Source: Chloroflexota bacterium (lineage in GTDB: Bacteria; Chloroflexota; Anaerolineae; Anaerolineales; DRKV01). Taken from it: DNA of 10,241 nt. Shown one piece after another: positions 1-5,973 of the stretch (its first letter is position 1; the number at the start of each line of letters is the position of its first letter). The stretch is taken from NCBI GenBank assembly GCA_011051635.1, contig DRKV01000405.1, positions 1-10,241 of the forward strand, in the 5' to 3' direction. Below the pieces are notes generated by a model that ran no database searches, was not told where the DNA came from, and saw nothing but the letters and a program-made list of their open reading frames with translations. The position numbers and the translations under genes are program-made.

Positions 1-993
1 GCCGCAATAGACGATGTGTTCGCCGCCGAAATGCTCCGGCGAGACGAAATTGGTGTGCTCCACCAGCGCCAGGAAGGGGAATCCCGCCGATTTGGGGATG
101 TTGAACCAGTAGTATCCCTGGGTGGAAAGTTGTTGCTTGAGCGAGAGTACCAGCACGACCGCGCCCAGACTTTTGAGAGATTGCAGGCTTTGCAGGTATT
201 CCTGCGGTAAGGCGGGGACCAGTTCCGCCATGCGGGAGGGAGCGGTAGTACTCAAAACCTGGGCAAATTTTTGGGGCCGCCCGCCCACCCAAAGGGAGAA
301 TCCGCCCCCCTCCACCGGGGTGAGGCGCTCCACCGGGGTCTTCAGGCGGATTTCCACCCCCAAAGCGCGCAGCCGTTCGGCAAAATCATCCAAAAATTGC
401 TGGAAACCGCCCCGATACGTCCCCAGGCGGGTGGTGCGGGCGTGGATGCGCGCCCAAAACCAGGCCATGTTGACCTGTTTGTAGTACGGGCCGAATTTGC
501 CTTCCAGCATCGGCTCCCACATGGTCTCGTAGGCGCGCTTCCCGGCCCAGCGCGAGAGCCACTCGTGCGCCGTGACCGATTCGAGGGCGCGCCAGTTTTT
601 CGTCAGGCGCAGGTAGAGAGCCGCCAGCCCGAAGCGGGCTTTGTCCACCCCCCACCCCAGGCCGGGGAAGAGGAGCGCCGAGAGGGCGGAATCGAAGGGA
701 TACCAGCGCTCGTTGTGGTACACCACGGTGTAAGGGCGGGGAAAAAGGAGGTTGCCGCACAGACCGAGGTCGTCCATCAGGCGCAGGATGTGGGCGTCCG
801 ACTGGAACCAGTGGTGGTAGAACTTCTCCACCGACCAGTCCCAATGCGGCTGCCGAAAGCCCCCTGCCAGCCCGCCGACGCTCTCCGCGGCTTCGAAAAT
901 GACGACTTTTCTGCCGGCCCGCGCCAAGTCGTAAGCGGCGCTCATGCCGGTCAGGCCTGCTCCGATGATGGCGGTTGTGGTGTCAAGTATCAT
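1..993 (-). CDS. FAD-dependent oxidoreductase (protoporphyrinogen oxidase/amine oxidase-like), C-terminus cut off by window edge
   Basis: The reading frame is open from the ATG at 993 to the left edge, giving 331 visible residues with no stop. The N-terminus has an FAD-binding Rossmann signature: GAGLTG at residues 11-16, then VVIFEA with the ribose-binding Glu at 34, then VGGLAGGF. This is typical of the amine-oxidase/protoporphyrinogen oxidase/UDP-galactopyranose mutase-like flavoprotein superfamily. The substrate cannot be told from sequence. An in-frame TGA lies two codons upstream (999-997), so ATG 993 is the first possible start; the next Met (17) falls just after the dinucleotide-binding loop. 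No Shine-Dalgarno sequence is visible, and the leader and first five codons lie in a 7-bp tandem array. The gene is 119 nt downstream of a flippase-like gene on the same strand. That pairing suggests a role in envelope lipid or glycan metabolism, which is inference only. Family call is firm, function is not. Confidence 0.85.
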   Translation of the reverse strand, partial: MILDTTTAIIGAGLTGMSAAYDLARAGRKVVIFEAAESVGGLAGGFRQPHWDWSVEKFYHHWFQSDAHILRLMDDLGLCGNLLFPRPYTVVYHNERWYPFDSALSALLFPGLGWGVDKARFGLAALYLRLTKNWRALESVTAHEWLSRWAGKRAYETMWEPMLEGKFGPYYKQVNMAWFWARIHARTTRLGTYRGGFQQFLDDFAERLRALGVEIRLKTPVERLTPVEGGGFSLWVGGRPQKFAQVLSTTAPSRMAELVPALPQEYLQSLQSLKSLGAVVLVLSLKQQLSTQGYYWFNIPKSAGFPFLALVEHTNFVSPEHFGGEHIVYCG

Positions 994-1071
994 GTGTCAA
1001 GTATCACGTATCAAGTGTCACGTGCGAGGTGCGACGTGCGGGGTGCGAGGTACGGGGTACAGAGTACAACG
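981..1071. repeat. Tandem array of 13 heptamers (consensus T-R-Y-N-R-N-G)
   Basis: Read in steps of seven from 981, the units are TGTCAAG, TATCATG, TGTCAAG, TATCACG, TATCAAG, TGTCACG, TGCGAGG, TGCGACG, TGCGGGG, TGCGAGG, TACGGGG, TACAGAG, TACAACG. T at position 1 and G at position 7 are invariant. Position 2 is always purine and position 3 always pyrimidine. No insertion or deletion breaks the phase. The first six units carry a TC core and later ones a CG core, so the array looks like two or three local expansions. It overlaps the first codons of the minus-strand oxidoreductase; unit 2 contains its ATG. Confidence 0.85.
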
Positions 1072-1075
1072 TACT

Positions 1076-1131
1076 CACTTGCAAACTTGCCCACTTGCAA
1101 ACTTTCTCACCTTCACACTTGCAAACTTTCA
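1076..1131. repeat. Tandem array of 7 octamers (CACTTGCA/AACTTTCA type)
   Basis: From 1076 the sequence divides into CACTTGCA, AACTTGCC, CACTTGCA, AACTTTCT, CACCTTCA, CACTTGCA, AACTTTCA. Bases 2, 3, 5 and 7 (A, C, T, C) are invariant. It follows the heptamer array almost directly but has a different unit and a different length. The last five codons and the stop codon of the minus-strand flippase gene (1130-1113) lie inside it. Confidence 0.8.
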
Positions 1132-2105
1132 TCCACCGAAAGCCCCTCCCGCAGGAGGTAATACCCTCCCAGGGCGGTGATGGGAACCCACAAGGCGACG
1201 TGCAGCACGAGGGTGTAGGCCGCGGCGACGGGAGCGGCTACGCCGGCGGCCTTCAGGACCGCGATTCCCGGAGCGTCGAAAGTGCCCACATAACCGGGGG
1301 CGGAGGGCAGGGTTGTCGCCAGGTTGACGATGCCGTTCATCAGCATCAGGGTGAAAAAATCTACCTGGAAAGGGAAGGCGTGCATCACGAACCAGTACTT
1401 GCCCGTCTCCAGCAGCCAGATGATGACCGAAGTGAAAAAGACCATCAGCGCGTTCCACGGGGAGCGCAGCGAGGCCAGCCCGTCCATGAATTTGGTCATC
1501 GTGGCGATGACGCGGGTATGCCAGCGCCCCGGCGTGAAGTGCCGGACAAACCACAATCCCGCCCGCATGGCAGCCTGTGGGAACATCGCCGCCCACAGAA
1601 AGGTCAGCAGCGCGGCGGCGAAAACCCCCGCCCCCCACATCGCCAGGGTTTGAATATCGCCCACGAAACCGGATTCGCCCTGCAAGGTCGCCAGTTTGGG
1701 CAGATTGAGGAACACGAACCCCAGCATCACCACCCCGTCGAAGATGCGCTCCACGATGACCGTCGCCAGCGAAGCCGAAATCGGCACGCCACTGCGCCGC
1801 TTGAGCACCACGGCGCGCAGCACCTCCCCGGCGCGGGCCGGATAGATGTTGTTCCCCATGTAACCAATCGCCACAATCGGGAACATCGTCGCCGTAGAGA
1901 CGCGCTTCACCGGACGGATGAGGTAGTGCCAGCGCCAGGCGCGCACCCACACCCCGACGAAGTAAACCGCAATCCCCGGCAGCAGCCAGATGTACTGCGC
2001 CGAGCGCATATCTTCCCATACGTCCGCCAGATGCAAGCCGCGCAGCGCCAGATACAAAAAGAGAAGGCTGATGAACACACCCAGCCAGAACTTCCAGCGT
2101 CTCAT
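1113..2105 (-). CDS. Flippase-like integral membrane protein (lysylphosphatidylglycerol synthase TM-region/AglD family)
   Basis: The product has 330 residues, the usual length for stand-alone members of the LPG-synthase transmembrane family (UPF0104/PF03706-type). Hydrophobic segments run throughout, at about 7-22, 38-53, 72-84, 113-134, 156-176, 220-242, 250-266 and 293-318. Family hallmarks are the NIYPARAGEVLR stretch at 86-97, VIVERIFDG at 116-124, and LPSAPGYVGTFD at 266-277. Members are thought to move lipids or lipid-linked intermediates across the membrane; the cargo here is unknown. No Shine-Dalgarno sequence precedes the ATG at 2105. A TACAAT hexamer ends 7 nt upstream, so a leaderless mRNA is possible. 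The C-terminal residues ESLQV and the stop are encoded by the octamer array, so the natural end of the protein has probably been reshaped by repeat expansion. The oxidoreductase downstream is probably co-transcribed. Confidence 0.9.
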   Translation of the reverse strand: MRRWKFWLGVFISLLFLYLALRGLHLADVWEDMRSAQYIWLLPGIAVYFVGVWVRAWRWHYLIRPVKRVSTATMFPIVAIGYMGNNIYPARAGEVLRAVVLKRRSGVPISASLATVIVERIFDGVVMLGFVFLNLPKLATLQGESGFVGDIQTLAMWGAGVFAAALLTFLWAAMFPQAAMRAGLWFVRHFTPGRWHTRVIATMTKFMDGLASLRSPWNALMVFFTSVIIWLLETGKYWFVMHAFPFQVDFFTLMLMNGIVNLATTLPSAPGYVGTFDAPGIAVLKAAGVAAPVAAAYTLVLHVALWVPITALGGYYLLREGLSVDESLQV

Positions 2106-2112
2106 GCGGGGG

Positions 2113-2118
2113 ATTGTA
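2113..2118 (-). promoter_or_regulatory. Putative -10 element TACAAT of the flippase gene
   Basis: On the minus strand TACAAT (2118 to 2113) is followed by CCCCCGC and then the ATG at 2105. With the usual 6-8 nt from -10 to start site, transcription would begin at or within a base or two of the start codon. No good -35 hexamer is present; that position falls at the edge of the heptamer array. Confidence 0.45.
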
Positions 2119-2131
2119 ACACGCTAACCTG

Positions 2132-2250
2132 CATTCATCATTCTGCATTCCGCCTTCATCATCTTGCATTCATCCTTCGGCATTCTGCATTCTGCATTCA
2201 TCATTCCGCATTCTGCCTTCATCATTCATCCTTCCGCCTTTCGCCTTCAG
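2132..2250. repeat. Tandem array of 17 heptamers (consensus C-[AC]-TTC-N-[TG])
   Basis: From 2132 the sequence falls into 17 successive 7-bp units without a single insertion or deletion: for example CATTCAT, CATTCTG, CATTCCG, CCTTCAT, and ending CCTTCCG, CCTTTCG, CCTTCAG. Positions 1 (C) and 3 (T) are invariant. Position 2 is A or C, position 7 is T or G, position 6 varies freely, and positions 4-5 are TC apart from units 5 and 16. The array fills most of the 163-nt gap between two divergent genes and lies between their putative -10 elements. It resembles in style the heptameric short tandemly repeated sequences of filamentous cyanobacteria, but the unit is different. Confidence 0.9.
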
Positions 2251-2256
2251 TGCGGC

Positions 2257-2262
2257 TATAAT
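2257..2262 (+). promoter_or_regulatory. Putative -10 element TATAAT of the propeller-protein gene
   Basis: A perfect TATAAT is followed by ACCCCC and then the ATG at 2269. The 6-nt spacing would place the transcription start at the A of the ATG, giving a leaderless mRNA; no Shine-Dalgarno sequence exists between them. No -35 consensus is seen, and that position is occupied by the heptamer array. Confidence 0.5.
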
Positions 2263-2268
2263 ACCCCC

Positions 2269-3636
2269 ATGTTCCGCAAACACTGGGCCAACACCCTGGG
2301 GAGCGTCTTCCTGCTGGGGCTGGCGGTCGCCGCGCTGGGCTGGTGGCGCGCCCCCAGAGCATCCCTGCGCGCTCCTCAAACCGGCCTCCTTCCCCATCAG
2401 GACATCGTCATCACTTTCAGCGCCCCCATGCAGCCATCCGGCATCACAGAGCGGCTCGTCCTCCGCCCGGAGCATCCCGTCTCCCTGCGCTGGGCGGATG
2501 CGCGCACCCTTCTCGTCCATCCCCGCTCCCCCTGGCCTGCCGGGGAGCGCCTCACCGTCGGCATCGGTCAGGGAGCGCCCGCCGCCGTCTGGCCTTCCCT
2601 CCCTACCCTGGAGACCGCCCTCTGGCAGGTGGAAATCAGCCCCCCCCCCCTGCTTTCCCTGTGGCCCGAAAACGGCGCTCCCACCCAACTCTACCGCCTG
2701 CACCTGGACGACGGCAGCAGCGAGCAACTCACCGAGGAACCTTTCGGACTCACCGGCTACACCGTCACCGCCGACGGGCTGGATGTGTACTACGCCAGCG
2801 TGGAGGGCGATATCTACCATCTGGCGCGGCGCACGGGAGAAAGCACCCTCCTGGTGGATTGCGGCGGAGACGTGTGCGCCAACCCGCAGGTCAGCCCCGA
2901 TGGGACCTACCTGGCTTATGAACGCACCCCCGTGAGCGGACCGCCCCAGGAGGCCCTGCCGCACGTATGGTATCTGCGCCTGGAAAGCGGCGTGCCGGCC
3001 CCCCTCCCCCTGGACGGTTCCAGCCGCCAGCCCCTGTGGAGCAGCGCCAACCACCTGTGCGTCTACCGCCCCGAACAGGCCGAATTCACCGCCTGGAACC
3101 CTTTCACCGGCGAAAACGTTTCCTGGAGCAACCAGACCGGCGAGGGCGGCGTCTGGCTCCCCGACGGCTCCGCCTTCATCTCCCCCGAAATCACCCTCCT
3201 GCCCAACGGCTACCTGCTCCCCACGGGGGGCTTCCTCGATTTGCCCAGCAGCCACCTGATACGCTATCCGCTGGATGGAACCGCGCCTCAAGACCTCAGC
3301 GAAGACCCCGCCGTGGAAGACGCCAGTCCCGCGGTCTCCCCCGACGGGCGCTACCTGGCCTTTGCCCGCAAATCCCTGCGCCCCGACTCCTGGACCCCGG
3401 GGCGGCAGGTCTGGCTGCTGGATTTCTCCACCGGCGAATACCGTCCCCTGACGGCCAGCCCGCTCTACAACCACACCGCCTTCGCCTGGAGTCCCGACGG
3501 GAGCCGCCTGGCCTACCTGCGCTCCAACCGCAACGACTTCAGCCAGCCGACCGAAATCTGGCTGGACGACCTGAGCGCCGAAGAACCTCCCGTGCGGTTG
3601 CTCATCGGCGGCTACGCCCCCCGCTGGATACCGTAA
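2269..3636 (+). CDS. Membrane-anchored Ig-like plus TolB/PD40-type beta-propeller protein
   Basis: The product has 455 residues. Residues 9-26 form a single hydrophobic segment (signal anchor or uncleaved signal), so the rest should be extracytoplasmic. About 35-105 resembles a bacterial Ig-like domain (IVITFSAPMQPSG, then a RTLLVHPRSPWPAGERLTV strand pattern). About 125-455 carries WD40-like/PD40 blades with the SPDG motif: VSPDGTYLAYE near 208, WLPDGSAFIS near 296, VSPDGRYLAFAR near 356 and WSPDGSRLAYLR near 407. Such propellers usually bind proteins or peptides in the envelope; no catalytic residues were recognised. ATG 2269 was chosen because the frame upstream runs through the heptamer array with only a TTG at 2164, and TATAAT sits just before 2269. 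An 11-C tract (2640-2650) lies in the coding sequence. Specific function unknown. Confidence 0.85.
   Translation: MFRKHWANTLGSVFLLGLAVAALGWWRAPRASLRAPQTGLLPHQDIVITFSAPMQPSGITERLVLRPEHPVSLRWADARTLLVHPRSPWPAGERLTVGIGQGAPAAVWPSLPTLETALWQVEISPPPLLSLWPENGAPTQLYRLHLDDGSSEQLTEEPFGLTGYTVTADGLDVYYASVEGDIYHLARRTGESTLLVDCGGDVCANPQVSPDGTYLAYERTPVSGPPQEALPHVWYLRLESGVPAPLPLDGSSRQPLWSSANHLCVYRPEQAEFTAWNPFTGENVSWSNQTGEGGVWLPDGSAFISPEITLLPNGYLLPTGGFLDLPSSHLIRYPLDGTAPQDLSEDPAVEDASPAVSPDGRYLAFARKSLRPDSWTPGRQVWLLDFSTGEYRPLTASPLYNHTAFAWSPDGSRLAYLRSNRNDFSQPTEIWLDDLSAEEPPVRLLIGGYAPRWIP
2640..2650 (+). repeat. Homopolymer of 11 C within a coding region
   Basis: AGC-CCC-CCC-CCC-CTG encodes Ser-Pro-Pro-Pro-Leu at about residues 124-128 of the propeller protein, between the Ig-like and propeller parts. 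A gain or loss of one C would shift the frame and cut off the propeller. The frame is intact as given. Confidence 0.9.
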
Positions 3637-3650
3637 GATGGAAAATAGGG

Positions 3651-3656
3651 TACAAT
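3651..3656 (+). promoter_or_regulatory. Possible -10 element TACAAT upstream of the LysM gene
   Basis: TACAAT lies 52 nt before the ATG at 3709, after an A-rich stretch (GATGGAAAATAGGG). No convincing -35 at 16-18 nt was found. The 72-nt gap from the previous stop codon leaves room for a separate promoter, but read-through from the upstream gene is equally possible. Confidence 0.25.
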
Positions 3657-3708
3657 GCTGGGGAAGCACGCTCCTCGCATCACCTTCATCCCGGAGAACT
3701 AATCTGTT

Positions 3709-4473
3709 ATGAGTGACAAAAACGACCCCAAAGACGTCATCAACGCCTACCGCAAACGACGCCAAAACACCCTGCCTTTCATCATTGGGGGCATCGCCGT
3801 CGTCCTGGTCATCGTGGGCATCATCTTGCTGTTCACCTCTTTTAGCAACGGGAGCGCTCCCGCTCTGGGCGGTATCTTCGCCAGCGATACGCCGACCCCC
3901 ACCAACACCGCCACGCCCACCAACACCGCCACCATGACGGCTACCCCGCCGCCCACAGATACCCCTGCTCCCCCCACCGAGACCGCCACCCCGGAACCGA
4001 CCGCCACCCCGGACGCCCCCTTCGTTTACATCGTCCAGGAGGGCGACACCTGCTTCGACATCGCCCAGCGCTTCCAGGTGGATTTGCTCTACTTCCTTGG
4101 ACTCAACCAGTTGGATAACAACTGCCTCATCCAGGTCGGCGACGAACTCATCGTCCCGCCGCCCGGTCAGGCCACCCCCACCCCCACCGAAGTCCCCGCC
4201 GGGTTGCCGCGCGGCACGAAAATCGAATACGTGGTACAGCCGCTCGATTCCCTGCTCATCATCGCCTCCAAGTTCAACTCCACGGTAGAGGCCATCCTGG
4301 AGGAAAATCCCGACATCGAAGACGCAGCTTCCATCTACGTGGGGCAGAAAATCGTCGTGCCGGTCAACATCGCCACCCCTACCCCCACCGCCACACCGGG
4401 ACGCTCCGCCACCCTCACCCAGGCCGCAGCGTGGACTCAGGCAGCCCAGCCCACCGAGACGCCCACACCCTGA
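3709..4473 (+). CDS. Membrane-anchored protein with two LysM domains
   Basis: The product has 254 residues. A short charged N-terminus (RKRRQ near 15-19) precedes one transmembrane helix (about 23-43), so the protein is probably anchored with the bulk outside. A Thr/Pro-rich linker follows (about 60-103). LysM 1 spans about 105-150 (YIVQEGDTCFDIAQRFQV, then VGDELIVP) and LysM 2 about 171-218 (YVVQPLDSLLIIASKFNS, then VGQKIVVP). A second linker (151-168) and a TPT-rich tail (221-254) flank LysM 2. LysM domains bind N-acetylglucosamine-containing glycans such as peptidoglycan. No hydrolase domain is present, so it is likely a wall-binding or scaffolding protein. LysM 2 has QPLDS where the first has QEGDT, a divergence at a usually conserved turn. 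A Shine-Dalgarno-like GGAGAA ends about 10 nt before the ATG. It is followed by a hairpin at 4504-4531. Confidence 0.88.
   Translation: MSDKNDPKDVINAYRKRRQNTLPFIIGGIAVVLVIVGIILLFTSFSNGSAPALGGIFASDTPTPTNTATPTNTATMTATPPPTDTPAPPTETATPEPTATPDAPFVYIVQEGDTCFDIAQRFQVDLLYFLGLNQLDNNCLIQVGDELIVPPPGQATPTPTEVPAGLPRGTKIEYVVQPLDSLLIIASKFNSTVEAILEENPDIEDAASIYVGQKIVVPVNIATPTPTATPGRSATLTQAAAWTQAAQPTETPTP
3898..3933 (+). repeat. Two tandem 18-bp units in the Thr/Pro linker
   Basis: CCCACCAACACCGCCACG (3898-3915) is followed directly by CCCACCAACACCGCCACC (3916-3933), encoding PTNTAT twice. They differ only at the last base, which points to recent slippage or duplication expanding the linker of the LysM protein. 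Confidence 0.9.
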
Positions 4474-4503
4474 GCCTCCCCTTCCATACCGCCTGCCCAT
4501 CCA

Positions 4504-4531
4504 CAGGCCGCTCTCCTCTGGGGGCGGCCTG
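4504..4531 (+). terminator. Strong hairpin after the LysM gene, probable terminator
   Basis: CAGGCCGC (4504-4511) and GCGGCCTG (4524-4531) form a perfect 8-bp stem around a 12-nt loop, followed by the moderately T-rich TCTTGTATCTT. It sits 30 nt after the LysM stop and ends 14 nt before the FIST start codon. It may instead, or also, act on translation of the FIST gene. Confidence 0.55.
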
Positions 4532-4545
4532 TCTTGTATCTTCCC

Positions 4546-5724
4546 ATGACCTCCCCCCACTTCGTCAACGCCCTGACAGAAGACCCCCTCCTCCAAGACG
4601 CGCTGCACCGGTTGGAAATCCAGGTAGCGCCCTCCCTGCGCGCCCTGGGGAGGCCCGACCTGGCGCTGGTCTTCTTCACGCCGCACTTTTCGTCCCAGGT
4701 TGAGGCGCTCCAAAGCGGAATCCGGGATTTCTGCCGCCCGCGGCACCTTCTGGGGGCCGGCGCGGCGGGAGTCATTGGGGCGGGGAGGGAGATAGAAGAT
4801 GCCCCTGCCATCAGCCTGACGCTGGGGTGGCTGCCACAGGCTCGCATTGCCCCCTTGCTGCTGCATCACGAGAACTGGAACGCCCTGGTCAACTCCGAGA
4901 CCGCTTTTCGGGAGGCGTTCCCCATCCCGGAGGATACCCGCTGCCTGCTTTTGCTGGCCGACCCCTTCTCCGTCCCCATCGGCGGCCTGCTGGATGCCCT
5001 GAACGACTACTACCCCGGCCTGCCCGCCGCGGGCGGCATGGCAAGCGCGGGACGCACCCCCGGCAACAACGTCCTCCTGTGCGACGGACAGCGCGCCACC
5101 CGCGGACTGGCTGCCCTCGCCCTGGGCGGCGACTTCCAGACCGCCTTTACTCTGGCGCAGGGCTGCCGTCCCATCGGGGAACCGCTCAGCGTCACCCTTG
5201 CCCACCGCAACGTCATTCTCCGTCTGGAGAACAGCCCCGCCACAGAGCAGTTGCAGCAAGTCATCGAGGGCCTGCCCCGCGAGATGCATGCCTTGGTCCG
5301 CCAGGGGGTGTTCATGGGATGCGCCATAGACCCCCACAAGGAACAATACGGACGCGGCGACTTTCTCATCCGTCCCATCATCGGGCTTGACCAGCGCAGC
5401 GGGGCGATTGCTCTCAGCGATTACGTCCGCAGCGGCGACGTGGTGCAATTCTTCGTCCGCGACCCCCACACCGCCGCCGAAGACCTGGAGATGCTCCTGC
5501 TGCCTCATTCCTTCCGTCCCGCCCCTGCCGGCGCCTTGCTTTTCACCTGCATCGGGCGGGGGCGCGACCTGTACGGCCACCCCGACGGCGATGTTGCCAT
5601 CATCCGCGAAAGCCTGGGAGCGGATTTGCCCCTCGGCGGGATGTTCTGCAACGGCGAAATCGGGATGGTCGGCGGCAAGAACTACCTCCACGGCCACAGC
5701 GCCAGTCTGGTGCTCTTCTGGTGA
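4546..5724 (+). CDS. FIST-domain protein (FIST_N plus FIST_C)
   Basis: The product has 392 residues, the usual length of a stand-alone FIST protein. The N-terminal FIST domain spans about 36-205, starting at LALVFFTPHF with GGMASAGR near 163-170. The FIST_C domain covers about 206-375: FTCIGRGRDLYG near 333-344, and GMFCNGEIGMVG followed by LHGHSASLVLF at the end. FIST is a sensory or ligand-binding domain proposed to bind small molecules such as amino acids. No signal peptide, transmembrane helix or fused signalling output domain is seen, so it is a cytoplasmic candidate with unknown partner. ATG 4546 was preferred to an in-frame TTG at 4534, which overlaps the hairpin tail. Neither start has a Shine-Dalgarno sequence. 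The stop codon is immediately followed by a palindromic repeat element. Confidence 0.88.
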   Translation: MTSPHFVNALTEDPLLQDALHRLEIQVAPSLRALGRPDLALVFFTPHFSSQVEALQSGIRDFCRPRHLLGAGAAGVIGAGREIEDAPAISLTLGWLPQARIAPLLLHHENWNALVNSETAFREAFPIPEDTRCLLLLADPFSVPIGGLLDALNDYYPGLPAAGGMASAGRTPGNNVLLCDGQRATRGLAALALGGDFQTAFTLAQGCRPIGEPLSVTLAHRNVILRLENSPATEQLQQVIEGLPREMHALVRQGVFMGCAIDPHKEQYGRGDFLIRPIIGLDQRSGAIALSDYVRSGDVVQFFVRDPHTAAEDLEMLLLPHSFRPAPAGALLFTCIGRGRDLYGHPDGDVAIIRESLGADLPLGGMFCNGEIGMVGGKNYLHGHSASLVLFW

Positions 5725-5905
5725 AAGAGACCTGACGGGTCTTGGAGACCCGTCAGGTCTTGTCGGGTCTTGGGGGCCGGTGACTGAAGTCGCAGCGACA
5801 ACTGCAAAACCTGCCCCCGCAGGTTGGGTTTCCAATCGCCGCAGGGCGACTTCGCAATGGTCGGTGCAGTTTCAACTGCCGAGACCGAGACCCGTCAGGT
5901 CTCTT
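5725..5905. repeat. MITE-like patch with 18-bp terminal inverted repeats and nested palindromes
   Basis: The 18 bp at 5725-5742 (AAAGAGACCTGACGGGTCT without its first base) are the exact reverse complement of 5888-5905. Inside are several further palindromes: GTCGC-A-GCGAC (5789-5799), AACCTGC-CCCC-GCAGGTT (5808-5825), and GCAGTT-TC-AACTGC (5866-5879). The last right arm can also pair with AACTGC at 5800-5805. No open reading frame or transposase signal of its own is seen. It starts one base after the FIST stop codon. It could be a miniature mobile element, a REP/BIME-like cluster, or a structured RNA region. Confidence 0.6.
5728..5760. repeat. 33-bp perfect palindrome, copy 1
   Basis: Arms AGACCTGACGGGTCT (5728-5742) and AGACCCGTCAGGTCT (5746-5760) are exact inverse complements around TGG. 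The same arms occur at 7847-7879 with loop TGC, and the right arm recurs alone at 5888-5902. This marks a dispersed repeat. As RNA it is a very stable hairpin directly after the FIST stop and may act as its 3' end or stabiliser. Confidence 0.9.
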
Positions 5906-5920
5906 CGCTTTCTCAAACAA

Positions 5921-5947
5921 AAACGGGACGGCAATACCGTCCCGTTT
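5921..5947 (-). terminator. Intrinsic terminator of the redox gene cluster
   Basis: AAACGGGACGG (5921-5931) and CCGTCCCGTTT (5937-5947) form an 11-bp perfect stem with a 5-nt loop (CAATA). Read on the minus strand it is followed by TTTTTGTTT, a good U-tract, and it lies 26 nt after the OsmC stop codon. On the plus strand the stem is followed by only three T, so it chiefly serves the minus-strand genes. Confidence 0.85.
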
Positions 5948-5973
5948 GCTGCCTCTTGGGGGAAAGAAAGCGC

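Noticed and set aside
16..844. Several open frames on both strands at the left edge
   Set aside because: They are shadows of the minus-strand FAD oxidoreductase, whose frame is open from 993 to the edge and carries the dinucleotide-binding motif.
981..1131. CRISPR array
   Set aside because: Units are 7-8 bp with no spacers; there is no 23-47 bp repeat alternating with unique sequence, and no cas gene nearby.
975..2261. Plus-strand open frame of about 428 codons opposite the flippase gene
   Set aside because: Its product is His/Arg/Gln-rich without motifs and it runs through all three repeat arrays; the minus-strand frame encodes a clear membrane protein family.
2164..2268. Upstream extension of the propeller gene from TTG 2164
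   Set aside because: The added residues come only from heptamer repeats (HSAFII-type peptide), and a TATAAT plus a proper membrane anchor begin at 2269.
2170..5835. An open reading frame of about 1,220 codons on the minus strand across the whole central block
   Set aside because: It lies opposite three well-recognised plus-strand genes, begins in the palindromic patch, is Gly/Val/Gln-rich low-complexity with no family motif, and is explained by high GC in the third codon position of the true genes.
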